Source of the DNA: Tetrahymena thermophila SB210
Taxonomy: Eukaryota; Ciliophora; Oligohymenophorea; Hymenostomatida; Tetrahymenidae
DNA length: 64,000 nucleotides
Direction: 5' to 3'
NCBI RefSeq assembly: GCF_000189635.1
Contig: NW_002476567.1
Span: forward strand, 248,001-312,000
Of this stretch, positions 1-13,200 are shown piece by piece (positions within the stretch are counted from its first letter, which is position 1; each line of letters begins with the position of its first letter). A program made the position numbers and the translations under genes. Under the pieces are notes generated by a model. The model had not been told where the DNA came from, ran no database searches, and worked only from the letters and a program-made list of their open reading frames with translations.

Positions 1-175
1 TTAGTACTCTTTCTTAATCATTACAAAATATGTATCCGCTCAATTAAAAAAAGTAAAATGCTATCACAAATATATAAACTGATTATGGGATTTCAAAATT
101 TGGCCTATCCTCTATCACTTCTAGCATAGTTTTAAAAAAACTTTTGAAGATTGACTTAAATATTTTTTATATCAT
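1..175 (-). CDS. Gene A: PAS/TPR multi-membrane protein (TmcB-like), 5' end only
   Basis: This is the first 58 codons of a gene that runs off the left edge of the window. The ATG is at 175-173. The peptide begins MIQKIFKSIFKSFF, has the family motif EVIEDRPNF and enters a first membrane segment (VYIFVIAFYFFQLSGYIF). It matches the start of gene B at 54 of 58 positions; the differences are residues 3, 5, 12 and 28. The ATG is supported because it aligns with the starts of genes B and D. TAA codons are read as Gln, as in a related residue of gene B. Function is inferred only from the full-length paralogs: a large membrane sensor-like protein with TPR and PAS domains. Because it is so similar to B, gene A is probably the product of a recent tandem duplication, and the array continues to the left. 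Confidence 0.8.
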
Positions 176-1640
176 TTCACCCTAAATCTTTTTTATCTAT
201 TTATCTATATATCTATCTATTATTTTATCTATAAAATAACTAAAGATTATATTATATATTTTTGATAAATATTACGTATATTAGCATTAAAATTGTTAGT
301 GTTTAGTTTAATTGATAAATTCACTAAATTCACAAACTATTTCAGTACTACTTTTCATAAACTGATTAGTAATTATTATTTTTAAGATTGATACTCTATT
401 AAATAGTAAATTCATTTCTCACTTTTATATTTTATTTTACATAGTTTTTCTAAACAAACTTATTATCATTTTTATTTTTTTTCTGTATTCAAAAAATATT
501 AATTTCACTGAATAGTTATTGCAGCCTTAAATTAATTAAAGAATGAATAAATCTTTTTTATTAAATAGCTTGGTCTTATGAACATTTTACTATATCTCTT
601 ATTTTGATTAACGCAAACAATGAATTAATTTTTAATTCATTAATCACTTTTTTGCTCTATCTTGAAAAATCTCTAAAGTTTATTTTTTTTGAAAATTGTC
701 TTTATTTAATTTTTTTGAGTGGTGATTAATTTAATTTTCAAGATTTACAAACATTTACATCAGTAAATTAGGAAGGAAGTCAAGCTCAAAATATTAAAAA
801 TATTAGTAAAACATAAAAAATTTTAAAATAAAAACTTTCTAATGATATTAAAATATATCTGTTATTTCCAAAAGAATAAAAATCATTTTAACATAATTAA
901 AAAGTTGTTTTAAATGATGCTTCATTCAAATGTATTTTTTTAGCAATTAAATAGTTATGAAAATATTGTATTTTTCAAATTTATGCAAATTATTTATAAT
1001 AAATTTCTTTTTCTTCAAAATTCTTAATTTAAAAGCTCTTTAATGAATAAATTTTATTCATTACTCAAAAATAGATTCATTAATCTTTACTTTTTTTGAA
1101 AAACTAGAGTTAAGAAATAATAAAAAATAAGTAAATAAACTAATTAATTTACTAATTAAAAATTTGAGCTTACTTTTAGACAATATGTAATAATTATATT
1201 TGTTTTAAAAAGATATTTAAGTATTTTTAAGGTTTTCAAATAAAATATTAACAATAATTAATTGCTAATGATAATTTTATTTATCTGCTAAATATAAATC
1301 TACCAATAAGCTTGAATATTTATTTGCAAATTCAATATTTTCCTAAAAATAGTAAAATCTGATAAATTTGAAGATGTTTACAAATAATAAAGATATAAGT
1401 GAATGTATGATATATATATACTTACTTGCTTTTTTCTTTTCTTAAAATATAATAGATAATGAGAACACGAACCCAAAAGTATTAGTAAACAGTTTTATCA
1501 AATTTACACGTATTATAAAAATATGGAGCAATTATTTTTTTGAAATTTTTGCACAAAAATATTTAAACAACCAATTATTTTTTGTTTCATCTATCAAAAT
1601 TTACTTACTTACTTACTTACTTACTTACACTTATATGTCT
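176..1640. other. Intergenic region between genes A and B, duplicated upstream DNA
   Basis: No gene is seen in this AT-rich stretch. It is the 5' flank of gene A and the 3' flank of gene B. From about 176 to 1390 it resembles 8744-9905, the 5' flank of gene B, in the same order, with many small differences. This makes it part of a segmental duplication and the likely home of the shared promoter. A TTAC tetranucleotide run lies at 1601-1628, just past the gene B stop codon. Confidence 0.75.
1601..1628. repeat. (TTAC)7 microsatellite
   Basis: Seven perfect TTAC units. The run begins 13 bases beyond the gene B stop codon, so it probably lies in that gene's 3' untranslated region. Confidence 0.95.
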
Positions 1641-4600
1641 TCAATATTTTTCAATTTTCTTAAGAAAAATTATAGTGTTTTCTTCTTAGAGTTTCTCATA
1701 TGGAATAAGAGTTAATCCAAAGCTAATATTAACTATTGATTACTTGACTCTTTTTTAAATTTTTATGGAAAGAATAATCCAAAAAACAATAAATGGTAAG
1801 CATAGACAAGCTAAGTATATGTAACCAATTTTTATAAAAGATGCTATATAATCTTAAAACCCTTCTTTCATATATTATTTTAGCAATTCAAAGCAGTTTG
1901 CTGCTATATCAAATCCATGAGTTATATACTCAAGGTGATATGATGAATGAACATATTGGTTAACATGGTTCTACTTAGCAATATCAAACAGATCTCCTTA
2001 TTTAAATTTAAATAAAGAATCGTTTGAGCTGAATAGTTAGAAAATATCTGTAAATAATGCTATACCACCTTATCTTAATATTTATCTAACTATTTAATAA
2101 AAATATATTATTTTTAAAAATATTTTAATTTAGATGTTTTTTTCAATTTCAAAAAAAAAATATTTTACTGGTTGGAGAAGCATTTTATATGCACATTCTA
2201 TCATATTTATACCCGACGCTGTTGCACACATCCTATTAGAGCAAGTTAATAATTTAGGACTTATAAGTTTATGATATTTACTTTTACTAATCAATTTCAT
2301 TTAAAATGTTATAGAAAAATTGCTTACTATTTGTTAAATATTGTGAAAACTACTAATACATATCAGGATTTCCATAAATTTACTATGTTGCCTAAGGGAA
2401 ATGTGGATCATTTTAATTTAGTATAGGAGATATTGATAAATAGTCACTCATAAATAATGCAAAGCTAAACTAATCAGCTGTCTCAAAAGTATTCTTATAT
2501 AAATTTAAATATGATGTAAAATCAACATTAATTTAGTTTGACATAAGTATTACTGCAATTATCATAACACACCCACTTAGACATATAAACCCTATTATTA
2601 TCATACCTCTTATATAGTTAAAACTTGTATTTTTGACTAAAGATATTATTTTTCTTTATGATTGTCTCAAATTGAGAGTATTTTGAATATGGGTTTATTT
2701 ATTTTTTGAGGTTTTTTATTTATTTTATTAATATTATTATTATTAATTGGATTCTTCTTCTTCATTTTTGTTTTGACTAAATAGCATATTTTCCACAAAG
2801 TCGAAATTCATCCACTTTTAATTAATATCCTAAAGTGCATCTTAAAAAACTCTGAGCTTTTCTATTTCTATATCAGCTTCTAGTAAACTCATTCTACCTA
2901 TTAGAACCAAGATCAGGCTTTTATATTAGTTAAAATATTTCAAACCTAGTAAAGAAGCTATTATTTGTATTAATGTAATAATTAAGCAACAAGTACCTAA
3001 AAATATGTATAAATTAGATTGATTTTATTTTTTTTCATTTACTAAAGAAAATTAGTAGGATCTTACGATTTCTCCAGACTGGTAAATATATATCATATTT
3101 TATAACAAAAAGTAAAAATCACTCTAGAGATACAGCTTTTATTTACCAACAGAACCACAAATAGCTTAAGAGCTTTATAAGACTTTAAATTACATATCTA
3201 TGAAATCAATTGTTTCAAAAGTTTATTAGCTGTTTTTATAATAGTTAAATAAATAAATAAATCAATTAAATTTGAACTTCATCAAATAAAAAGTAAAAAA
3301 ATATGTTTGAATATAATTTACTTATTTAGATATGTTACTGTTTTATAATAGGTATCCTGATTGTTCAAATAAGTACTGGTAGTAGTTTAAAATCTATCAT
3401 TGAATTCCTATAAGAATAGCTATTTTACTGCTTCACAGCTTTCAATTAAAGAAGAATAAAGAGTTTATTAAGGATCATCTTAAATAATAAAATTTTCCAT
3501 TTAAAATCTGCTGAAAGAATTTAGAGTTTGGTTTGCAATTAATGGTAAAAAGCCAGACTACTCTTACACCTTCTTTACATCATCTGAAAAGGATTATAAA
3601 TTCAAAAGTATTATAATTCCTATGATGAGCGACATTAAAGCAAAAAAAGTAATGTATATTACTTTTAATTATTCATTTATAATAAAATTAATTAAGTTAT
3701 GAAAATTGTAAAAAATGTATAATTACCTGAGAATATCTACATAGCTACACTAAAGATAGTGTTTGTCTTGCCTATTATATTTTGGATAAGGACATTGCTG
3801 ATACTTCTAAAAGAAGAAACTGCCGAATAACAAGATTATGATCTTTGAGCATCTAACTCATTTTAGTCAAAATTATTTTTGTTGCTTATTAGCCTTCTTA
3901 AAACGAATTCTTATTGCCTAGTGTGCTTTTTATGGTTTTTTTAGCCGTTTTCTTAAATTTAATCTAAGGGTTTCACATTTAAGTTTTGAAATGACTTTTA
4001 GTTATCATCATTATTATTGTCATATTAATTCTTTTTAAAAAATGAAGCTCTTTTGCCGTTAAATTTAAATGAATTTCTTTATTTTTCACTATTCATAATT
4101 ATTTAATCTTAGTTTTAAGATACTATAAAACTTTCAATATCTCCTTTCATATTGAGTGGACTAAAAAGGCCATTTTGCATTGACTATGATAGCAAGCTTT
4201 TTTCATTACAAAGCGTTGGAGAATTAAGTGGAGTAAAATTTGGAGAACAAATGCCATTTATTTTAGAAGATCCTTAAGTTTCATCTTAATCTATTTTTTA
4301 ATCGTTTTCTTTATTTGTGGATTATTTTTTATCAATGTATTTATCTATATGCTGTTCTAAATTTCCTAAGCTTTTTATTTTTTCTTAAGATTAATCTACA
4401 CGAAACGTATCTTAATTTTATTATTAGTTAAGTTATTCTTAACTTAATATAATACTTTGATTTTCTATAAATAAAAAAAAATTAAAAAAATGATCATTTT
4501 TATTTAAAAAAATATACTTTTATTTTTGTTTAAATAAAATGATACAAGATTGTTTTAAGTTAAGTCTTAGTCTAGCATATCAGGATTATGAGATATCGAT

Positions 4601-7600
4601 AATTTTTCGTTATAGGAATCTTCCTATTTAATTTATAAATATTTTTTGCATTTTAAATTAAACAAAAATATTTTTTTACTTAATTGTGATTGATCTATAG
4701 ATTTGCCATTACTCTATCGAAATGTTTAGCTTGCAGATTATTTGCGATTTATGGGCAATTTGTTTTATCAAATGCTACAGAATTAGCATATTAAGAATCT
4801 TCACTATCCTCAATCTAATTAAACGTATTTATTTAGTTTTGAAAATGATTCTAATCAATCATGGGTTTCTATCCCTAATCTATCATATTATTTATCTCTA
4901 TTACATAATATTTATTAGAAACTATCTATTTATTTTATATAAATTTTAGCTCCTATTTTTCTAATTTAAATTTTATCAGCGTTGAGCTATAAATTTGTTC
5001 TTCTTCATATGACTTTTATTTAAATAAATAAATTATTTATTTGCTCTTTGTGTTTATTTTTAAAGCTTTTGAAAATTTGTAAGAATTTTTAATTAGAAAT
5101 TGATTAAAAATAGTAAAGTCAGTAAGTTAGTCAGTCAGTCAGTCAGTATACACTCTTGAATGATAATGATAAATAAAAAGTATTATTTTTTGATTGAGAG
5201 AATAAAACTTTCAAATAAATTTCTTTTCTTACCAAATAGTAATAATTATTATTGGAATTATATTTTTGTTTTTTAGAGGGTTTTTATTTAAAAAAAATAA
5301 ATTGTCAATTTTAATCTAATATTGTAAAAAAATAATAAATAAAATTTATTATCCTCTCCTTATTCAAAGAGTACCCTCCGAGGCTCATAAATTATAATAA
5401 ATTTTTATCTATTTATGTCCCTTGTTATGATTAAATTGGTTATTAACGAATTTAATAAATAAAATATACTTTTATGTTATTTTGATAAAACTATTCATAG
5501 CTTGTAAATCCAATGTGCTCAGACTAGACGCTTTCGTTAGTAATTTTTTGAGATTTTTTCAATGCACCCCCTTTGATGGTAGTAGCTAAGAATTTTTCAA
5601 GGTTTTAAGAAAGCTCTTAAGCCTTTCTAGGAAAGACTATGTTTTCAATGTATTCTTCTGAATTACTTGTAACATTTTATATATATTTTGTTAGTGGATT
5701 TGATTTGATTGAATTAATAATATTTTACTTATTCTCCTATTCTAAATCTTCACAAGATTAAAATAAATTTTCAACATTTTAAGCTAATTTTGGCATTAGT
5801 ACAAACAAATTTAAATTTAGCATGGCCTATGATAAAGTAATCACTTCACAATCCTAATTGATTATTTTACATAAATAAATTTATTAATCAAATTAATTTA
5901 TTTAGTATTATTTTAAAAATAAAAAAATAAAGTTTACTTATTCCTGCTTGATTAATTTGTTTTTTATATCGTTTCTTTACTTGAATATTTAATGAAATAT
6001 TTTTTTTGAAAACCCTTTTATCTTTCCTTATTAGTCAAATATTATATATTACTTGCTAGATTTTAGTTTTAAAACTACACCAAACATACAGAAATCATCA
6101 TCGTACTAGTGGAAGTGGTCTAAATATATATTAATTGGAAATATAAATCCTTAACAGCTTTTGGCAAACGTTTATTTGCTCCTTTAGAGATAGAGTGTGG
6201 CGCCTCTCTATATCATATTTTCAATGAGTTAATTATGACACACTGATATAAAAGGGGGGATGAGTTGGTCTATAAACTAAATTTATTCAAAATCTTTAAG
6301 GTAATATCCAAAAAGGTTAGCCTACTCTTAAGTTTTTTTACTCAATATCTTGCCTCTTTCTTTAGAGATGCTTATTACAAAATGCTAAACATTTTAATCT
6401 GCTAAATTATATTAATTTATAGTGAAATAGGGTTTAGAGAAATCGTTTTTCTTTAAGCTTATAAACAGAGTTTCATATTTATAGGATTAACTAAGCTAGT
6501 TCATTACAATGCATTTATAAATTGAGATTAGCTGTTAATTAAATAAATAAATAAAAAAATATACTCTAGAAAATTTCTATTTCTAAAAAAATACCTTGGC
6601 TACAATCGCATTCTCATCCAAAGAAATCAATTTATTTTCATTTGAAAATAACTCGTTAAAATTTTATTGAATTATAAAGCTTTTTTTTGAAAAAAGCATT
6701 GTCTACTTCGAAAACTAATCTATATTATCAAAACCGTTTATAACTCTCTACCAATAATCAATTTTGCTTTTCACAAAACTGATAAAAAGAGGTAATAAAT
6801 TTTATTTTAAACTTAATGTTTATTCAACTTCCTTGGTTTTAACCGTTTCTTTAATTTTGCTATTAGCTTAAGCTTCATTTATCTTAGATATTTAATAAAA
6901 AAGGTGCTACTTTTCTTCAATTTATTTTTCTATTTTTGCTGATAAAACTTTGCTAATTGTTGCAAAATAAAATGAAGATTTCTTATATTTAGCTAAATAG
7001 CTTTTCAAAACATAATATGCTCTGATAGGATTGTTTCTATAATTTGTAATGAAAGAAATATATTTTAAATATAGATGTTCCCTTTCATAATCATTTTTAG
7101 ATATTATTTTACTATTCAAGAATTGTAAAAATAAATCATCCACTAGAATGAGCAAGTCTTAATAGTTGAGATTGTCCTTATGATCTTTGAAATTAGTTCG
7201 TTTGCAGTAACAATCCAAAAATATGCATTTCTATTTATGGTATCCTAACAATTAAAATAACTTAAACCTATTGAATTCATTTTTATATTGATCGATTCCA
7301 AATCTTACAAGTTCCTCCAAGTAAAAATCTAAATGCATGTACAGCCTATTAAATAAGATATGAATATTTAATAAATATGGTGTCAAAACTGATTATGTTA
7401 CTTGTAGAATAATAAATAGTTAATTTGTAAATTAAAAAAGAAAATTTAATTATTGACCAACCAAATTTGACTTATTTTTTGATATTAATTATTTTCAATA
7501 ACATTAATCTTGGGAATTTTAGTGGCAAATAAAAATTATCTTACAATTAAGAATAAGGTAGAAATTAATTAAAAGACTGTGTTAAAGGTTATAATAAATT

Positions 7601-8743
7601 CAAATTATTTGTGATAATCAAGAAAATGTGAGAATATTTGAGAGTATGTTAGCATCGGAAATTGTTAAGTAAAGTAAAATAAAGTAATTTATAATTAACT
7701 TATAAAAGAAAATATGATTTATATTACATTTCAAAGTTTTCATGAGTAAGGTGAAGAATATTTTCAAGCTAATAATTTTGGATGTTGTAAAGAAAATAAG
7801 ACAGTAACATCATCAAGAAAGCCATAAAATAAAAGAGATCGCTATCGTAAATAGTATAATCGTAGTTCCAAACACAAATAACTGTGACAGAGACATAAAA
7901 GTAGTTGCATCCAATTATGTAAAGCTTGGAGATCAAAGAGTTTCTAAAAGGATAATTCATTATAAGGTCAGCATATAAAATTACTCCTACCATTTATGAA
8001 GCAATATAATTTATACTGCCCTTTGTTAGCGAAATGTAGTATATATATAGGAATACAAACATAGAAAAAAGCTGAGGGATTTGCCATTTATTAAATTTTC
8101 TCTTTAAATAATTTTTCTCAAAAAATTCATAGTTCCTAAAAAAAAACATTATCATAATACCAGTGAAGATTGATAAAGTTAGTCCGATCGATGCAAACAT
8201 TATAAGCACAAGTGATTTTTTTTCACAATTTTACAATCTAAATTCAACTAGAAAACTATTCTAGTTGCATGAAAGTAATGATATACTTATTTCAGAAAAT
8301 GGAATTTAAAAGATCCAGTAATAAAACGTAAAAAATACATTTAGCATTTAGTTAATCTTTTTAATCTTACTTCTATTTTACAAAACATAAGACTTGTTGT
8401 ATTTCTTTAAAGCAGTCAAGCCAAACAGATAAATGTAGTACATATAAGTAAGTATCTACATTATCCCAAAAAAAACCAATGTGAGAGTATCAATTCCTTT
8501 CATTGAAAGCAAGTAAGTCCCTGTAGATACTTCATTTATATGTGCAAATATCTTAAATAGCTGCTCATTTAGTACTCTTTCTTAATCATTACAAAATATG
8601 TATCCACTCAATTAAAAAAAGTAAAATGCTATCACAAATATATAAACTGATTACGGGATAACAAAATTTGGCCTATCCTCTATCACCTCTAACATTGTTT
8701 TAAAAAAATTTTTGAAGATGGATTTAAATTTTTTAGATATCAT
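1641..8743 (-). CDS. Gene B: PAS/TPR multi-membrane sensor-like protein (TmcB-like), complete
   Basis: Multi-exon gene, ATG at 8743-8741 and TGA at 1643-1641. Approximate exons: 8743-7730, 7345-6595, 6531-6053, 5853-5470, 5012-4680, 4365-3727, 3661-3322, about 3225-3068, 2996-2165 and about 2070-1641. Exon 1 encodes about eight membrane segments. Exon 2 has a His/Cys motif (HKQKCIFLDCYCK) and TPR-like helices with the signature NNPIRAYYVLKSYL. Exon 3 encodes a PAS domain (ISISKERGKIL, then LIPPFISVCHNQLIENMIQR). The sixth exon is a polar Gln/Asn/Ser linker that ends in a membrane segment. The last exons hold further membrane segments around extracytoplasmic loops, and the protein ends LTLIPYEKLQEENT...LKKIEKY. 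Domain order and ending match genes C and D. The family relation to TmcB/TmcC rests on this architecture; sensing is an inference and the ligand is unknown. Confidence 0.85.
5129..5147. repeat. AGTC tetranucleotide run in an intron of gene B
   Basis: Nearly five perfect tetranucleotide units, with imperfect copies just before them. The run sits between the exons ending near 5470 and starting near 5012, so it is intronic. Confidence 0.85.
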
Positions 8744-10289
8744 TTTGCTCTAACTCCTTCCTTCCTTCTTTCCTTTCTATTTCTACTTATTGTTTTATCT
8801 CTTAAATTATTAATTCTTATTTTTTTATTACTTATATTAGCATTAAAATTTTTAGTATTTAATTCGCTAAATTAATAAGCTCATTCAGTATTACTTTTCA
8901 TAAGCGAATATGTATTAATATTTAATTAGAAAAATAAACTATTAAATTACAAATTTATTTCTCAATTTATATTACCTTTAATTATTTTATTTTACATAGT
9001 TTTTTTTTAACAAATTGAAGTATTTATTAATTTTATTTTTGTTTTGTTTTCAAAAAAAAAATAAATTTGACTGGATAGTTATTGCAACCTTAAATTATTT
9101 AAATAGTGTGTAAACCTTTTTTATTAAATAATTATTGTCTTTTGAAAGTTCTACTTATTTCTTAGATTGATTAGCTCACGCTTTCAATTAATTTTTTTAT
9201 TGTTCAATCTTGAAAAATCTTAAAAGTTTATTTTTTTTTAAATATTCTGTATTTATTTTTTTGGGTGGTGAATATTTTAATTATTAATATTTACAAATAC
9301 TTTACTTAGGTAAAATATAAAGTCTATCAAGAATTATAAAAATAGTGATAAGCATAAAAAAATTAAAATAAAAACTGTTTTTTGAAATAAAAATATCTGT
9401 GTTGTTAAAAACAATTTAACTTAAATCAATGAAATAAAAAATTTGTTTTAAATTTTACTTCATTCAGATGTATTTTTTTGTGATTTAATAATTATGAAAA
9501 ATTGTATTTTTTCAGTTAATGCAAAAGATTAGCAAATATTTTTTTTATATAATTATATTATTAATGAATAAATTGTATTCGCATAAAAAATAGATTCATT
9601 AATCAATATTCACGCCAATAAGTTAATGTTAACAAAAATAAAATCGCATAAGTAAATAAATACATTAAAATATTTACTATTTAAACTCATGAACTTATTT
9701 TTAGTCAATATATTATTGTTATTCTAGTTTAAAAAGATATTAAAGTATTTTTGAGACTTAGAATAAAATATTAACAGTAGTTATAAATGATAATTAAACC
9801 ATTAAATATAAATCTAACAATTAACTTAAATAATTAATTATTTGTAAACTAAAAATTTGTGATTAAAAGTAAAATCAGATAAATTTGAAAATAATTACAT
9901 TATAACTGAAAAAAAAAAAAAATTATGATATAAACTTACTTTCTTTAATATGAGTAAAGTTCTTAAGCAAAAATTATAAAATTTTAGCTTATTGAATGGC
10001 TAAACAAGTATGCATAAAATAATATCATAAAATCTTTTGAGTAGTAAAATTTTAAAAAACATTAAATTTTAATGAAATATTTAAAAATTAGTAAAGTAAG
10101 TTTTAAAAATTAGAATAAATGAAGGAATTCTAATAAGTGAAAAATCATATTTTATTTAAAAAAAACTAATTTGATTAGCTATCAAATTAAAGAAAACAAA
10201 TATGAATATATTTATTTAATAGTTTTATTGTGTTTTTCATAATTTTATATTACTAGAATTAAAAATATGAAATAAATTAGCAATAATCA
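8744..10289. other. Intergenic region between genes B and C
   Basis: No gene is seen. This is the 5' flank of gene B and the 3' flank of gene C. A pyrimidine-rich tract with TTCC repeats (about 8757-8778) lies immediately upstream of the gene B ATG. From 8744 to about 9905 the sequence parallels 176-1390 upstream of gene A, so it is the second copy of the duplicated flank. An A-rich run lies near 9910-9922. Confidence 0.75.
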
Positions 10290-13200
10290 TCATATTTTTT
10301 AAATAGATTTTAAAATGTAAATTGTTGCTTCCTCTTAGCACTTTTGGTATGGTAGCAGTGTGAGAGAAAAATTTATTGACTTTAGTTCATCGTTAAATTT
10401 ATTTCTAACCTTTATAGAGAAGAGAAGCCATATTAAACCTAGTATAATGCCGACTGAGAAAAAATAAATAAAAATAAGATTTCTTATGTAGCTAGTTTAA
10501 TTTGTTACAGCTTCGCTAATTAATAGACTAATCTTCATAGTATAATACAAAGGAATGTCATATCCATAAAATATTAGATTTATAAAAGATGGATTCGTTA
10601 TAAAGTAATTATTTTGCTTTATTATATCATCTTTAGATAAAGAATTTGCTAAATTTTACATGTTTAGATCTAAGAATATATTTTAAAAGTACAATTGTGT
10701 GTAACTTGTTATTATTCCTGAAAGACCATTCTAAATTACTTTTCTGAAGGGGGAGTTTAAATCTTCACATGAAATCGATAGAGGTTACAATTGACATAGA
10801 TCTTACTCGAATATCTCTAAGATCTAATTGCAGTATGATTAAGACTATGAACTAAAGGATGTGCCTGTTATAGTGGCAGAAAATTAATTTATTGACATCT
10901 GCACTAAATCAATTTAGTTATTAAAGTAACTTATAGTGGAGTTAGACAATATATTTGGATAAGAAGTGTTATTTAGCTGGTTTATTTTATTTGTTACTAG
11001 CAAATAACCTAAAGTTATTACGCTGCAAAGCGACTAAGTGTTTTAAATGGATTAATCAAATAAATGGTAAAGAGGTTCTATTTCTTTCGTTTTTAGATAA
11101 TTTGTTGTCACAATTGTAATGAAAAAAATACTTCCTGAAACACAGAAGAATGAAATAATAAGAACTTATCTAACAATCGAAAGGCTGTGATTTTGGATTA
11201 AAGCTGACACATACTTTTAGCCTCCAAATTTGTTAAGAGCAGAATTGTTTGCATTTTAAGCTTATTTGTTAAACTTTAAAAAATTGGCAAAACCGTTCAT
11301 GTTAAGTTTTTTTGAAAGTTTTGAAAAAATATTTTTTATTTAAAATTTAGATTTTCTACTCAGCTTTTCTGAGATTTAACCAAAGCTTTTGACAGATTTT
11401 GAATGTTTTTCGCTTTGCCTTTTAGATTATGTAGTTTAAATTTTCTAATTGTCATATTATTTTAGACTAGCTTTAGAAAGAATAGAAAAAAAAGAGTTTT
11501 ATACCCAAGATTCCAGTTAACTGTCTAACAGTTCCAAGCTTTCACTTAACTTCTAGATCTCGAATGCAGCCTCATCAATATTAGTTCTGGCTAGTAAAAG
11601 CAGAACTTTAGATTTGTATTTGTTAATCTGTTTAAAGTAATGAATAAACAGAACAAACATAGTAAGAAATGTACCTGCAACAATAATAGCAAACATCAAA
11701 TAGAGCTTGTTAAATATATCATATTGAGTTTTTATTTTTTTAACAAGTTTTTGAGTGTAATTTTATACTTAAATTTAGTTGTTATAATAATTTGAAGCAA
11801 GATAAAGTACAGATTCTTATTCTATTTCTCCAAAATTAAATGTGCTGTTTAAACATAGATCAATTACATTTATTTAATTGTAAAAGATAGTCTCAACATA
11901 ATTAGCTTCAATCTAAAATGGAATTCTATTTAATATAAAAATAGTTTTTATTTTATTAATTTAATAATTTTGTGATTTACTTGTTTGGATAAAGAGTTAT
12001 CTAAATTACATCCTAAAAATCTGAATATAGAATTGAAGAAAATGATTATATATCAGATGCATATGAGTCAGTGCAATTAGAACAACTATCATAAATATAC
12101 TCGAAGCTATTTTATTTTAAATTTTAATTAATAGGTGAGTTTGGAACAAGGATGCCTTTTTCAAACTAATATAACAATACTGAATTCAGAGTTTAGTTGG
12201 CATATACATTATTTAAGTTCTAGTAAGTTGTTACATCTATGATACTTTATTTTACGCTTTATAAAGTGTCAAACATTATCATGCCATATATTAGAGAGTA
12301 AAAACTAAAGACAATCAATATAATATCTAATATAAATTTAATAAAATCTCTTAAATATAAATTCGTTTTATTTTATTGAAAATAGTCATTGAATTTTTAT
12401 TTAAAGCAATAAAAACTGCTTTATTAATTATGTAATTATTCAAATTTTCATTTTTTCTTTCAAAATTTATTATTAATTGATACTGTTTGAAAATTAATTC
12501 AGATTTTTTAAAATAAATAAAATAATTTGAAATTTATGTTTTTTTTAAAATTGATTTAAATATTTAATTGGGTTTTTATTGAACACACTCAATTAATATT
12601 ATCGTGTGTTAAATTTTTGTTTGCATAGTAAAGTAAGAAATTTAAATTTTTAATATATTTGAATCAATCAAGTATTACGAATTAATATTAATTAATTTTA
12701 TATTTGTAAAAAATATTATGATATTATAAATGTTTTAAATATTTAGGGTATTAAAAATGAAATTAAGTAGTTTAACCTATAATTTAATATATTTTTAAAT
12801 CTATTTATTAATTTTCTTATGAAAATAAATTGAATGATTATATATGTGAAAGAAAAAAAATATGATTAATTTAAATAAAAAAATGAATTGTTTATGTTTT
12901 ACATAATAAGGAGTTTATAATCTTTGAAATTTTAATATCCTGCTTATTAATAATCTAAGACACAATGTTATGCACAGAGTGCTTAATCGACTGCATATCT
13001 TATGTTGATGATTATCCACAGTTGATCTCTTCTTCACCAATTTTTTTATTTGATTAAAAGAAATCTACAATATTTTTATTATTTGAAGCATTCATATCCT
13101 CTTTGTCTTTTTACATATTCATATGAGTTTCTAATTAATTTTAAAAATGATTCACGCTGCTTTGCCTATTACTGTTACTATAATATAATGATAACCTATT

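Noticed and set aside
4722..4949. 75-codon open frame on the plus strand
   Set aside because: It lies opposite an exon of gene B (5012-4680) whose minus-strand frame has normal polar composition and fits the domain order; the plus-strand peptide is low-complexity and hydrophobic.
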